A stretch of 64,000 bases of DNA from Sipunculus nudus (Eukaryota; Annelida; Sipuncula; Golfingiida; Sipunculidae): contig CM049306.1 of assembly GCA_026874595.1 (NCBI GenBank), positions 42,224,019 through 42,288,018 on the forward strand. The letters run 5' to 3'. Shown here piece after piece: positions 18,359 through 31,458 of this stretch. Below the pieces are notes generated by a model that did not search any database, had not been told where the DNA came from, and saw only the letters and a list, made by a program, of their open reading frames with translations. The position numbers and the translations under genes are program-made. How positions within the stretch are numbered: position 1 is the first letter of the stretch; the number at the start of each line of letters is the position of its first letter.

Positions 18359-19232
18359 CAAGAACTATCGGGGATTTTTTTTCTTCAAGTTAACATAAAA
18401 AATATACAACACTTTTATGTTACAGGAAGCCTGTAGTGGACATTGAATCACAGTCACTTTACTCTTTATATAGAGAAATGGAGCAATCATCTCTGATAGA
18501 TAAAACCATCCTTCCCCCGTGAGTTTTCAGCATCGATTGTTCCCCAGCCTCCCCATCAATAATCCTCACATCCCTGTCTTACTAATGCCCCCTGATGAGC
18601 TCACACATGTCATGTTCCTGGGGGTAACACCTCTAACCCCTCCAGCACTTATTAATCACACAATCGAATAACATCTTTGTTACATCAATCGTACGGTGAC
18701 CATTATTGGATCATTACATGTTCGCGAGACCTGAGCTAGCCACAAGGGTTTGTCATATGTACGTACAAAAACGTCGCAACGCCGAATGCCATGATATGTA
18801 CTAAGGTGTCTGTAAACCCGGATTAAACGACACCAGCCTCACAAGAAACGCATAAACCAAGGATACAATGAGACCAGACTGTGGTTGACTGGTTAAGGTC
18901 TCTTGCTGAGGGTACCAGTCTATTTAACTGCATACACCTGTCCGTGCAAAGCAAACGTGTAGCGGATTTTGGAAGTTTACGAAGAACGGATAAGCGTTTG
19001 AAAAGTCAGGGTAACTTGATATACTCCGTGACAGTGCCAACTGTGTGCTAGGAGAATTTCGCTGAAATTGGACACAAACCAGCAACGAACTCGATGAAAT
19101 ATCATGGTGGCAAAGATGGCAGATTATTATAAGATTGCGATTGCCTGTATGTTTTATCATGAAATCATGTCACCTATGTATATGAATATAGAATACCAAC
19201 CAAACATTATTCTTATTTATCTATAAATATAT
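18359..19232. other. No gene recognised
   Basis: Nothing identified. Confidence 0.45.
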
Positions 19233-19475
19233 ATAAATATAAACCTTATTTATATTACATGGATGGTTCAACTAGTTATAATAACTAATACGAGGCACTC
19301 TCCATGGCTCGAATGTTGGCGTTCGGTAGTCGTTAAGGGTGGAGGAAACCAGGGGACCCGGAGAAAAACACCGACCTTGGACGGGCTACCAAAGTCCACT
19401 CTCTTAGCCACACCGGGAATCGAACCCGGGTCGCCAGCGGAGAGGGTCGAGCGATTAACCACTCTGCTGTTCAAG
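19233..19475 (-). mobile_element. SINE family 1, full-length minus-strand copy
   Basis: On the minus strand the head has AGAGTGGTTAATCGC (A box) and CCGGGTTCGATTCCC (B box). The central domain follows with CGGTGTTTTTCTCCGGG, then GCCATGGAGAGTGCCTCG and an A/T-rich tail with AATATAAATAAGG. It is the best-preserved copy in the window. The ORFs at 19263-19493 are its translations and not genes. Confidence 0.88.
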
Positions 19476-19795
19476 CTGATATCTAGTCAATAGATGGGCT
19501 ACTCAATTTTCAACATTTTCTACATTTTTCTTTGAAAGAAAACCCGTGAAAAAACAATAATACATGAAATATCTGTGAAATATATTAGTCAAAGCTCTTA
19601 GTCTTTTAAAAACAATTATTTTAATTGCAGTTTACATACAAATTCTGTATGTTACTGGAATTAAACAGATAAATACAAAATCATCATTACTGTGGCCCGT
19701 AATATGACATATCTGATTTTAATCTTATCTTTCACACATGATGCAAATTTACTATATTACCAACAACGTATTTTGTGCAAGCAAAAACATATTCA

Positions 19796-20275
19796 GACAT
19801 TCCATGAATTGCTTGATACAAATTAATTTAGTTATTACATATAATTACATACACTGATTCCATGAAATATCTGGTACAATTATATCTAGTCATTACATGA
19901 AATGTGTGATACAATTATGTCTAGTCATTCCATGAAATGTCTGATACAATTATATCCAGTCATTCCATGAAATGTCTGATACAATTATATCCAGTCATTC
20001 CATGAAATGTTTGATACCATTATATCCAGTCATTCCATGATTATATAGTTGACGCAGTTACATCTAGTCATTCAATGATATGTCTGATACAATTACATTT
20101 ATCAATTCCATGATTTATCTGCAACAAATACATTTAGTAGTTCCATTAAATGCCTGAAACTATTTAATCCGTATATTAAATACCGGGAACTATTACATTT
20201 AGCCATTCCATGAAACGCTAGAAAAAATTACATTTAGTCACTCCTTGAAACGTCTAACTACTTTAATAATTCAAC
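19796..20275. repeat. 35-bp minisatellite
   Basis: Roughly 13 copies of a 35-bp unit built around TTCCATGAAATGTCTGATAC and AATTATATCCAGTCA. The central copies (about 19900-20040) are nearly identical and the outer ones are diverged. Confidence 0.85.
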
Positions 20276-20292
20276 GAGATACCTTATTTAAC

Positions 20293-20298
<6 letters not shown>

Positions 20299-20329
<31 letters not shown>
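20299..20329. repeat. (GT)n microsatellite
   Basis: About 31 bp of GT with one interruption. Confidence 0.95.
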
Positions 20330-21090
20330 AAATCGTTTGCTCTGATGAATGTGCAGATGCTGAGTTTGTCAAAGGTTATTCAATCTAACTTAAAAGCAAA
20401 TAAGATTTCTTGGTATAAGTCGGTGGTTGATTTTTCATTCTGTCTGCTTTATTTATTGACTGTCTGCACGATAGTAATAAACAGAAAGGAGCGGGATCAG
20501 GAGGTGGAATCAATAAACAGGAAACCAGTTACTGTCATAACTATATAGGTTCCTTATACAGACAGGATTTCCCTGGTCGAATTATACTTCATCTAAACCG
20601 TGATGATCGGATAATGCTTGAATGATCTGCTATCACGAAGCATTACCGATGTTGATATGTCTTTATAAAGCTGCAGACAGTTGGCTTAAAGAAATGAACT
20701 ACCCTCGTCGCTTGCTACTTTGATCTTTTATGATCAAACATCATCAGGAAGGACATTCAATTAGAAAATACATAAATGATGGTCTGAATGGTAATCAAAT
20801 GATTTAATCAAAGGTCTCTCGTGGCCTGGTTTTATATTATGATGAATCCAAACCCTGTATCCTCCCCAAAGCTGGTCAGTGCAAATAGCCCGCATGCCTC
20901 TATTTTGTATTTTTGTTGCTGGTAGCTTGTTCAAATAGCAACATTCACAGCTATTTTAACTGCTTCGTTGAAAGTCATTTTTATTTCAACTGAATAATCA
21001 ATCAACTCCCTTATGGGAATACTGCACCACGGACATGTTTTTATGTAAATAATCACTGTTATTTTTATGTCAATGTATATATTGTCTGCG

Positions 21091-21093
<3 letters not shown>
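20330..21093. other. No gene recognised
   Basis: Nothing identified. Confidence 0.45.
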
Positions 21094-21141
<48 letters not shown>

Positions 21142-21149
21142 TTATATAT
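21094..21149. repeat. (TA)n microsatellite
   Basis: About 56 bp of TA with two TTT interruptions. Confidence 0.95.
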
Positions 21150-21399
21150 GCACATAGACAATACTGAAATGAGTAAACATGTGGTTTGCAGTGGTGTGCA
21201 AGGGTTAGGGATTATGTGCTGAGTTGCAGGGTATTGAGACAGAAATACATGTAATTCGAATGGTTTAAATCCAAAGCCCTAAATTCGCGAAACATTTTCT
21301 CATTAAGGGGTACTCTTTCAATACAATCTCACAATATTTTGAAAACGTTTGTAAAATTAAACGTACCAGCCTCCTAAAGTACAAAGATAAAGACAATTT

Positions 21400-22040
21400 C
21401 ACGCATCCCTATGATCCATGATTTTCACCCGGCAATCATTCTTTTCAACAAAAACATGCAGAAATACTGGTATAACTTTAATTCTGATACCCGCCAAAGT
21501 TTATTTTATTCTCTACACCCCCGTTGCCGCCTACAGACAACCTCCTGACCTTTTTCACTCAAAATTACACACGCAAAGCAGCCCGTCAGAGAATTAAAAT
21601 GAGATGATCGTCGCTGTTAGATTTGCGATATTTTAAACACCCACATTTCAGCACCCAGGATCCAACATAATCTTCAGGCAAGACCCTTTTTTTTTGCAAA
21701 TCTTCAAACGTCATTTACTTTATTACTTGTAAAAGGGTCCCAGTGGGGAGGGAAACTATATAGGAGAAACTACAACCAAATTTAGGCTCTTAATGAAGAA
21801 TCACAAAGAAAAAACATCCGCTACAACACCCACGGCTTCCTTGTGGCCGCACATTTTTAACCAGTCCCACCACTCTCTCTAAGTTTTAACATGCACCATC
21901 CTTAAAGGCAATTTTCCCTCCTCCTGCAAAGACAGATTAAGAACCGAACAAAAGCACATTCATACTCTAGAAACAAACATAAAGGATTAAATAAGGACAA
22001 GGTTTTTCTGTCTCAAAACCTGGCATTCAACATATATTCC
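21400..22040 (+). pseudogene. Penelope-like element relic (RT-to-GIY-YIG region)
   Basis: Plus-strand translation across frames gives the layout of the C-terminal part of a Penelope-like protein. IPMIHDFHPAI and then MQKYWYNFNSDTR (about 21408-21480) resemble the segment after the RT thumb. RQPPDLFHSKL follows at about 21535. A Cys/His-poor remnant leads to GKTLFFCKSSNVIYFITCK (21707-21730 for NVIYFITC). NYIGETTTKFRLLMKNHKE begins at 21754. The VIY...YIG pair with 13-residue spacing, and downstream R and H residues, correspond to a GIY-YIG endonuclease. Stops and at least one frameshift interrupt it. RT catalytic motifs were not found upstream, so it is a truncated old insertion. Confidence 0.7.
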
Positions 22041-24002
22041 CTACCCCTTGCAAACCACTGCAAATCACATTGTAAGTTTATCAAATGTATGAAAATAAGT
22101 CAAATTCCGCTGCAAAATTTCAATATAATATCAATATTGAAGTTACCTTATCCCTGGATATTGAATTCAAAAACATGCCCAATAATACAATATACAAAAA
22201 TATGTATATAAAACATAAAGTTTAGATAGTAAGAAACTACAAGACACCATCTTGTTGGCATTCTCTCCCTTTTATAAAGGCCGCATCAGTGTAATTTTTT
22301 TCCGTTTACTCAAAGATGGTCCTAATAGACAGGTGGTCTTATAAAACAAGTTGTCTTTCATGCAGGTCCCAATGGATTTAAAGAATAGAGAATTGCCTAT
22401 AAACATGAAGAGAGACCAATGCGTTCACTGATGCCGTGTAAAACTGGAATTCTGGTTGAAAATCATTCACAGAGCTCAGCTTTTGTAGGGTTAGGGTTAA
22501 TATTTTTATTATAATCTTGATCAGATTTACAAGGAGTTGTGATGTTTGTAATGAGTTCATTCACTAGCAAGTGAAGAAATGGTCCCATGACGAAAATCAA
22601 AATTGTCGTCCGTGAAACTTGATACCTGGCGGACTCCAAAGAAAACAAATGTAAGGCAGTTTTCCGTTATCAATCTACAGCGTGCCTCTTTTTACGGGTT
22701 TGAAAGCCACATTGACTGTTCCCATGAGGACTGCTCTATCTCAAATACAATATCCCGTAACTAACGCATGTTTAATGCAGATATTAAACAATATGGGGTA
22801 TCACTAGGCCTTTCTTTTCCTGTGGCGGAAAACAACAGACGACGGTGTAAAGATTCTTTAGTACACTGCTTGTATTCTTAATGATCTCGCCAGGGTATAC
22901 AGATTTATTAGTTGACCTTCACATAAACGACCTGATGCATGTAATTTGCTGCTTACCAGTTTCGATTACCAAAGCAACGGGCTGTTGCTTTATCACCGGG
23001 AAAGAAGAAATTTTGTCCTTAAAGTCAAGCTGATTCACTGAATTCGCAATTTAAAGCGAATTTGATGATGAATGCGAAATAAAAAAAAATCTAAAAAATA
23101 CTTAGCTTTAATATTCATACTACCTATCTTGGCTATTCCGTTCCCTTTGTTCAACTGACATAGCATAATCAGAATTAACACCCAACACATTAGCATCATA
23201 TCTTTGCGTATATAATATGTGAGGTTAAAAAAGAAATAATGTTTTTATCTGAATGACACTACACTTGAAAGCCCAAACCACCGTCCTGCCTATCATTCGA
23301 ATGTGACAGTGCGCCCTCTGGAGATAGACAAGCCGTTGGTGTTTTCACGCCTCGCGTTGCCTGATGGGTATTGATGGCCCTGCGCCGGCTTGGTCAAATC
23401 TCCTGTGGTCTTGCCTATTATAGAAACCACATCATCCTCTCAATGCAACATGTCCAGATCATATTTTCATTAAGACAGACTGCAAAATACCGAATGATCC
23501 TATTAATACGGTTTCTGATTGCCTTCAGGGCACGCAGTCACGCACCTAAAACCTCCAAGGAACAATACGAAATCGAGCTCCCTTGGGTTTTTAATTTTCG
23601 TAACTTTGAGACACCAATCGTTTTGCGGGCTGACATTTAAAGTAGAAATATGTGTACTTGTTTTTCTGTGTATTCTTCAGGGAACGGTTGAATAAAGGAG
23701 GGTCCTCCAGATTTTCTTGTAAGCACTCTACCGGGACACTTTTCCGTAATCCTCCCGTTTAATCATAAGAAAATATGCCTCCTATTCATATCCATGCGAA
23801 TCCGACAATAGCCGTTATCAGAGCAGCGCAGTTTTGTAAGCCTTAATCCTAGTCTCTGACCTCGCTAACCATTCTCAAGCTTTCAGAAAACAGGATCATA
23901 AATAGGCACAATTGGATTATCTGGAAAAAATACCCGTTTTGTCATATAATCTGCTTTGCTGGCGAGAAAAAGCGATCAAAATAGTACAGATGCCCAGCAT
24001 AC
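22041..24002. other. No gene recognised
   Basis: About 2 kb of AT-rich sequence with only short, unconvincing ORFs. Confidence 0.45.
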
Positions 24003-24885
24003 TGCGTTGATGTGTGGAGCATGGTGTCGTATAATTGCTCTGATGCAGTGTGGAGCATGACTTCTATTATTTCTCTGATGCAGTGTGGAAATGGTGTCGT
24101 AATATTGCTCTAATGCAGTGTGGAGAATGACGTTGTATTAATTCTCGGATGCAGTGTGGAGCATGACGTTGTATTATTACTCTGAGTCAGTGTGGACATG
24201 GTTTCGTATTATTTCCCTTATGCAGTGTGGAGCATGACTTTGTATTAATTCTCTGGTGCAGTGTGGAGCATGACGTTGTATCGTTTCTCTGATGCAGTGT
24301 GGACATGGCGTCGTATTATTGCCCTGATGCAGTGTGGAGCATGACGTATTATTTCTCTGATGCAGTGTGGAGCATGACGTTGTATTATTTCTCTGATGCA
24401 GTGTGGAGCATGACGTTGTATTATTTCTCTGATGCAGTGTGGTGCATGACGTTGTATTATTGCTCTGATTCAGTGCGGAGCATGACGTTGTATTATTTCG
24501 CTGATGCCGTATGGACATGGTGTCGTATTATTGCTCTTATTCAGTTTGGAGCATGACGTTGTATTATTGCTTTGATATAGTGTGGAACATGGTGTCGTAT
24601 TATTGCTCTGATGCAATGTGGAGCATTACGTTGTATTTTTTCTCTAATGCAGTGTGGATAAGGTGTCGTACGTATTATTGCTTTGGTGCCGTGTTGAGCA
24701 TGATGTCGTATTATTTTTCCGACTGAGCATGGTGTCGTATTATTGCCCTGATGCAGTGTGGAGCATAGCGTCGTGTTACTGCTCTGATGTAGTGTGGGAC
24801 ATGACGTATTATTGCTCTAATGTAGGGGGGAGCATATGGTGTCGTATAATTGCATTGAGGCCGTGTGGAGCATAATGTTGTATTC
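24003..24885. repeat. 36-bp minisatellite
   Basis: About 24 units of TGCAGTGTGGAGCATGACG + TTGTATTATTTCTCTGA with variants. Because 36 is a multiple of three, long repetitive ORFs appear on both strands (units such as MTLYYFSDAVWS); these are by-products. The central copies at about 24330-24480 are nearly identical. Some units carry GGACATGGTGTCGTATTATTG, a second subtype. Confidence 0.95.
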
Positions 24886-26400
24886 GTGTTGCTGTGCAGG
24901 GCAGAGAAGGTTTTCGTGTTGGGCTGGCGTAAGACGGAAGTTACGGTATTTATATTTAGGACCTCTTGTGATACCGAGACTAAGAAAGCAGGTGGAAGCT
25001 TTCATTTTATATCCTCCGGTCCTTTTAGACAGAGCCTGCAGCTGTGAAACGTCAACCATTCTCGGAGTCAACAGTTCTCCGAACGGTGCATCACGCATAT
25101 ACTTATTTTTTTTATCGATTCAACGGGGAAGTAAGTGAAATATCAGTGCGATACCGCAAATGTTTTCATCAAACTGGGTTGTTTATGTTTTGTTCAATCT
25201 CTAATTCTATTCACAACCGTACCCCAAGTTTCAGTCCAGACCTATCTGTTATGTCGGGCGTGTCCTCCCATCCAGTTATGCTGGCTGATATCTATGGCCT
25301 GACACGGTGTCACAAGACCACTGGGTAGGTCCAGCTAACAACAGTTCTGCAGTAAAGTTCTGTGGTATTTGGAGAAGTTAAATTAGAGGTTAGGCGGTTT
25401 CATGAATACTTAAGAGTTTGCATCGGAAGGTATACAGTTGCAATTTGAAAATAAACATGATAAATAAAAGAGCTGGGTTATGCAATATTGGCTCTGAGTA
25501 GTTGACATGGGCCACAATGGGAAGGGTGCCAGTCTAGGAGAACTATATATATACTTCGTCATACTTCGATTCCGTATGCAAAGTTTTACTGAATATTATA
25601 AGTAACAAAGTCAACAAAATGAACCAAATTTCCTATTAATTCCTCTCTTGTTAATTTCAGTGAATACAATTTAATATTTTGCAATAATATTTTAAACAGT
25701 ATATGAATTAATATATTATAATAAATGAAATATCTTATAAGAGACATAATGAGACATCTTAAATACTAGTTTGACATAAATCTTAAAAAGGAGATGATAT
25801 GCTTACTTCCACAAATGTAAGGGAGAATAATAAACACAAGAAGCTGTGTAATTTCATTTCTCAAAAACATTCACATATGTAATACCGGTATTAATAACTG
25901 GGCAATATCCTACAACGAAAAAAAAGCTGTCAGAGTGCATCTTGATTAAGGTATAATGCATCTGGCATTCTCAAAGGGTGTAAGTGATATGCAGTTGTCG
26001 TCTGGGATGACTGTAAGGAACGCAGGTCATACGATAGGGATACCGTAAATACCAATACAGAATGGTTCCGTAAATATCATCACTGACGCATTTTCCTGAT
26101 TTCCAACATGTTCATGATTCTTGCATGCTGGAATCAGAAGAAAAGGACTAGCTCATCAATCAACCGGCGTCGTTGGGGTATTCTGGATGTGACGTCATTG
26201 AAGCACCGGGACTTTGAATTGACGACTAGAAAGATTACCATCGTGGAGGGTAGCGGACAGATGAGAGCGGTGTGACTTGTCTGACAATTCACCAAATAGC
26301 GCCATTAATGATGCCATCTATCCTGTATGGCGGCCATGATGCGGCAAAGAGGATTCAGGACTACCTCTCTATTATATCCATGAGGTAAAAAATCTAGGTA
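24886..26400. other. No gene recognised
   Basis: Less AT-rich just after the minisatellite, with a GAAGTAAGT donor-like site near 25130. There is no supported exon. Confidence 0.35.
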
Positions 26401-29150
26401 CCTTTGGTCATTTATTCCCACGGGCCAACTTTTCGAAATCATCTTTCAGCTATCAGCTTTCAAAATAATGAGGAACGTCTATTAGCGTCTTGGTTGATAG
26501 TGGGTTTAACAATATGGGTGGCTGCACCGCCTTTGGGCATCTATCAAAGTCTAGATAATACATTATCTGGCTACTATATACAGTTCCACCTTGGGATGCC
26601 CATCGCAATTAGGCCTATTTTCATAAACTGATAAATATATCCAAATAGAATGATGCAATGAAGGAATGCGGCATAGGTCCTGAAAGTGCAGCCATACCCT
26701 GCAAAATATTGAAGTTATTCAATGAAATCAACATATGAGTAAACAGTGTAATGTGTACAACATGCCAAACCTATTAAAGAAAGTCAAGGTCGATGGTCAC
26801 ATGCTAAAGCTTTAAAGCTTTCTGATTGGTTGTTTAGTGTTATAGATATTTTTTTTTAAATGTTAGTATTGATATGAGGCGGCCAACCCATGAAAGACGC
26901 CATGTCACTTGGCTGCATGTTTCAGATCCTGAAGGTTACAAAAAATAAATGTTGTTTTTTTTTATGAAATTTTACATCTCATATTAGGCTGTTGGTTCCT
27001 CTTCAGCTTTAGTGTCATAATGAGTGTTATTATTAAGATTTAAGAGGATAATCGATAATTTCTATTGGCACTTACTGGTGGAATGGACTGTAACATATAA
27101 ACATGCATCAATATTTTTGTTCTTTTTTTTGTAAGGGTGTTGGGCTCATAGACCGGTCAGCTATCATCAAAACATTACTTCGAAGGTCAAGATTTATTTT
27201 CTAATTCAGTGGGTTTTTTTTTTCAAGGAAGCATTGTCTCATGTTCAAGCGCCAAAGACTGAAACCCCAGCTGGAGACGGAGAGTCTGTAATCGGACGAG
27301 CGTGAACCATTGATCATTAGCGACATGTCGTCCTCTTAACCTAATCACCCCATGACGTGATACTCATAAGTCAAACGTCTTGGTTGTTATGTAGCACCCG
27401 AAAGTAAACGGGTTTGTTTTTCTGTCACGACTGAGATATGAGAAAAAGAAGAAATGACAAGGCCTGTTTTTTTAAGCGGAACTTCAAATAAATGAGATTT
27501 TAGAGGAACACCTAAAGGCGTTCACCCACAGAGTCGCTGAAGCTGCCTTTAGGACAATATTTCTTCCCAGTATTGAACGCATCTCCATATTAAAACAAAG
27601 GTTGCCAATATGCCTCACAAAATCACATCAACTACCAGTTAAGAAATTCATATTCTCTTCTCTTATCGATAAAAAAGTGATTCCTTACCAACCGTACAGG
27701 CGTCGTACCATGAACCTGACCTCTATCAAAATGTCAATTTTCACGACCTTTGACATCGGATTATCTGACTGAATAATCCTACCCGGAACCAGATTTATTA
27801 CTGGTTGTTGAGCTGCCTTTGCTTGTTCCGGGGCTGGTTTGGTTAACACCTCTTCCGCTGAGCCAGTAATTTGCCAAGAATTTGAATGAATCATCTTTTC
27901 AATTACGATTGATATCAGGTTTGGTCTTGCAATAAGGACTGCGTCAAAACAAAGATGAAATGTGATAACATGGTACTCAATACGTTCATATTAGCCGCTA
28001 ACACGTAACTGCACGAACTGTCAACAGAGATAGGTGTTGATTTCCCGACATTCGTCTAACTTAAATAAATACAGAGCCCAAAAAAGTAGGATATTAGTCA
28101 AATACTTGTTTAATTATCTAGTATTTACGTGATATTTTGTCTCTTTATCCGAACATTTTAACAGAATTCTCTGTTAAAGGTAGATACCTGAGATTTTTCC
28201 ATGTTCATCAATTAATCATTGTCGATATCTGTTTTTATCTTTGCATGTTAACAGTTTTATGGAAATATTAAAAATTAAGATAATTATTATATTCTCTTGT
28301 TAACTGACTTATACATACTATTATGGTTATCGTTCTGAATGTTATTTTGGAAAAAAAATATGACACATCATATGATCACACATTTGTAAATTGTCTCAAT
28401 TCATTCAATCTTATTTTAATTTCACCATATTCATGAATATACCTTCTCAAAGGGAAGCAACGATTGTGAGTCATTTCCATCAAATTGGCCGTATGTTAGA
28501 ACAACGGATTGTTTCGATGTATGAGGAGTAAAGCAGAATTTTTAGGGATTTTTTTGTAATTTTATTTTTTTTTAAATTGCCACATGGTCACTCCTCGGTT
28601 TCATTTAGGCTATCCAAATTAGACATTAGTTATTCCAGCACGAAGAGCAAATTGATATACTTCAAAGTGTTTTGCCTAAAGGCATAACCGGGAATACTCA
28701 GTCTGTTTGGATAGACACCTGAGGCATAACCTGACATGGCAAATGAGCAGATACAACCATCTAACATTTTTGCTTTTTTGGCAGAAATTCTGGAATGCTA
28801 CAAAGTCTGACATCTTAGCATGGGTGGTTTGAGACTTGTGAGGATGTGGCTTACTGATCGTATGTGAAATGTGCGAATTTATTAAGAAAAAGAAGATATA
28901 TATTCTCCTTACACAGTGCTTCAAGCTGATATTAGTATATATGCCAGCATAATGACAACACAATGTAGGTCCAAATAATAATACAATAATCATCATAACT
29001 GTATTAGATATCTTGTATTGTCATTGACATAAAAGTGAGGCATGCTTAATTAGAAGAGAATGTCTAAAACTGCCAAACAAAATGTCCATTATTAATCAGT
29101 TTACTTGAATTCATTCTACATATACATACACAGTGACACAGGCACACAAA
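26401..29150. other. No gene recognised
   Basis: AT-rich. The minus-strand frame 27894-27685 (69 residues, ending near a GTAAGG) was considered as an exon but has no family match that I recognise. Confidence 0.4.
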
Positions 29151-29236
29151 CATATATATATATATATAAATAGATCTGCAGGTTTACTGCAAACAACAAC
29201 TACTAGAGTGCTCTATGGCATTTCACCAGAGCTTTA

Positions 29237-29282
<46 letters not shown>
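29151..29282. repeat. Two (TA)n tracts
   Basis: TA runs at 29151-29168 and 29236-29282 separated by about 67 bp containing GATCTGCAGGTTTACTGC. The spacer may be a fragment of an unidentified repeat. Confidence 0.9.
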
Positions 29283-29286
<4 letters not shown>

Positions 29287-29925
29287 TATTAGCATATAAT
29301 AGAAGCGGCAGCTTCCTTTTGTCATCATATTTATTTATTTTTATTTTGATCCAAGTTTGCGGCACATCCTTGCAATATCATTCCACAGATGCTAGAGTAG
29401 CCCCTATTGTTACCAGTCACAAAATCAGGCAAAGCACAAAGAGGATTCATAAGCAAGCTGGTACCTTGGGACTTGGGAGGACATTGATTAAAGGGTATTT
29501 TGATGGTCTTGCATGCTATGGTCAATATCAAATATTTATTTATAAATGTACAGGCCTAGACAGATAGAAGTCAAAAAGCAAGGCAGGTACAGATAATGTT
29601 TCTTGGAAATCCCGACTGGAGAACACTAGTTTGGTGCCAGAGTACACCCTGTTACACCCGGGGGGGGGCATAGATTTGCGATTCTTCATTGCATGGTAAT
29701 ATAGCTTCAGGGCTCCCCTAGGTTAGAGAAGCACAGTTTCCGGACACCAGCAGCTTGGGCGTTTCATACCAAATGTTTTCCATTGTCCACATGTCACCTT
29801 GGTATTTCCTCCATCTTTGCGATAACCATATCCATTACTTCAGTTGCGCTCTCTTCACACCTGATTTTCGCTACGACATTCTTGACTTTAATTCCTAGTC
29901 ACTTTTGGTGAATTCAGTGCAACCG
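29283..29925. other. No gene recognised
   Basis: Contains a poly(G)9 tract near 29660; no gene recognised. Confidence 0.4.

Positions 29926-29989
<64 letters not shown>
29926..29989. repeat. (CT)n(TA)n compound microsatellite
   Basis: About 19 bp of CT followed by about 45 bp of TA. Confidence 0.95.
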
Positions 29990-29991
<2 letters not shown>

Positions 29992-30811
29992 TGGCATTGA
30001 ATGAGACTGAAGATAAAACACCATAGGAACGATATTTATCACCAAGCCCTCTGGGTATTAGGTGTTATTTAAACGGAACAAGGAATATTCCTGAATTCAC
30101 AAATTGCTGGTTAAGCAAAAGCGCGAATCTCCGAGAAACTATTGAGATTTCACCGGTGAAGCCATGCTTTGCTCTTTTTAAAACTGGGTTAATAACCATC
30201 TTTTAGCAACATCAAGGTTCGTGGACTAGAAAAACGTTAATACATTACTTTATGGTCTGGTTTTTTTTTTTTTCGACACAGCGTACCTGTCCGTTTGTGT
30301 CACGTCCTCGTCTGATGCCACATTGAAAATTGACGTAATAATGTCAAGGCGGAAGTGAAAGAAAGGGCCTTGGCTTTCCCATTAGCGGCTGTCATCGTCA
30401 AAGAAGTGATATAAAATAACTTCCTGGATCAATAGCAATGCGTCAATGTGTTACCGACAGATTTTGACTTTAGCAAACTGACACCAGGTCATCTGCGGTT
30501 ATAATAAACTTGCATCATACAACTACATTAGGTTACAATCTTCTTGTTTCATATGACACAATGTTACAATACACAATAAAGCCCTATAATCACTGTTAGG
30601 GCACTCTGACGCTATATAAGTCTCAATGCAACGATGGAAACTTTAACTTTTTTTGCCTTTGATGATTATGTCTGGTCTGTTTAGTCTTATCTCTTTATTG
30701 GTATGTCCAATATAATGGTGACTTCTTCAGTCTCAGTTAAAGTGTTTGGTTAATTTTCATTCTCTTTTTAATATTGCGACATAGCGAGATCAGATTTCAG
30801 TGGCGGATCTG
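29990..30811. other. No gene recognised
   Basis: Nothing identified until the CAGTGGCGGATCT motif at about 30799. Confidence 0.4.
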
Positions 30812-30823
30812 CCCCCCCCCCCC
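30812..30823. repeat. poly(C)12 tract
   Basis: It directly follows CAGTGGCGGATCTG, a sequence similar to the CAGAAGCGGAT motifs beside other G/C tracts at 38850 and 42866. Confidence 0.9.
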
Positions 30824-31043
30824 GGTGAGCTGTAACATCATTAATTTTATCAAGTTATTTTCCATTTATTCGTAATTGATTTTCAGTTTTCAGATTTAGT
30901 TTTTATTCCCTAGTAATAAGTGATTATTTTTATTACTTTCCAAAAAAAAAAATTGAGAATATTAATGAAGTCCCTCCCATAACCTCACTCGATGTTAATA
31001 CAATTATTTTTAATTTAAACATTATGGTGGAATATATTACGTG

Positions 31044-31062
31044 ATATATATATATATACATA
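31044..31062. repeat. Short (TA)n tract
   Basis: Lies about 25 bp before a minisatellite. Confidence 0.9.
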
Positions 31063-31084
31063 TGTAATTGTACATATCAAACCA

Positions 31085-31458
31085 TCTGCCCACGTATTTG
31101 GATTATAACATCTGCCCAAGGGTATCCGTGTTTTGATTATACCACCTGCCCACCGGTATCCGTATTTGGATTATACCACCTGCCCACCGGTATCCATTTT
31201 TGATTATACCACCTGCCCACCGGTATCCGTTTTTGATTATACCACCTGCCCACCGGTATCCGTTTTTTATTATACCACCTGCCCACCGGTATCCGTATTT
31301 GGATTATACCACCTGCCAATAGGTGTCCGTTTTTTATTTTACCACCTGCCCACCGGTATCCGTATTAGGATTATACCACCTGCCAATAGGTGTCCGTTTT
31401 TTATTTTACCACCTGCCCACCGGTATCCGTTTTAGGATTATACCACCTGCCCACCGGG
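31085..31458. repeat. 33-36-bp minisatellite
   Basis: About 12 units of GATTATACCACCTGCCCACC + GGTATCCGTTTTT. A subtype with CCTGCCAATAGGTGTCCG alternates with the main type in the second half. Codon-multiple units produce long spurious ORFs on both strands. Confidence 0.95.

Noticed and set aside
24177-24726. Repetitive ORFs on both strands
   Set aside because: They are translations of a 36-bp minisatellite; open frames follow from the unit length being a multiple of three.
24003-24885. CRISPR-like array
   Set aside because: Units are contiguous without unique spacers and the DNA is eukaryotic.
27685-27894. 69-residue minus-strand ORF near a GTAAGG donor-like site
   Set aside because: No polypyrimidine/acceptor that fits and no recognised family; left as unlikely exon.
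31133-31435. 100-residue Pro/Tyr-rich ORF
   Set aside because: Translation of the 33-36-bp minisatellite with an equivalent open frame on the other strand.
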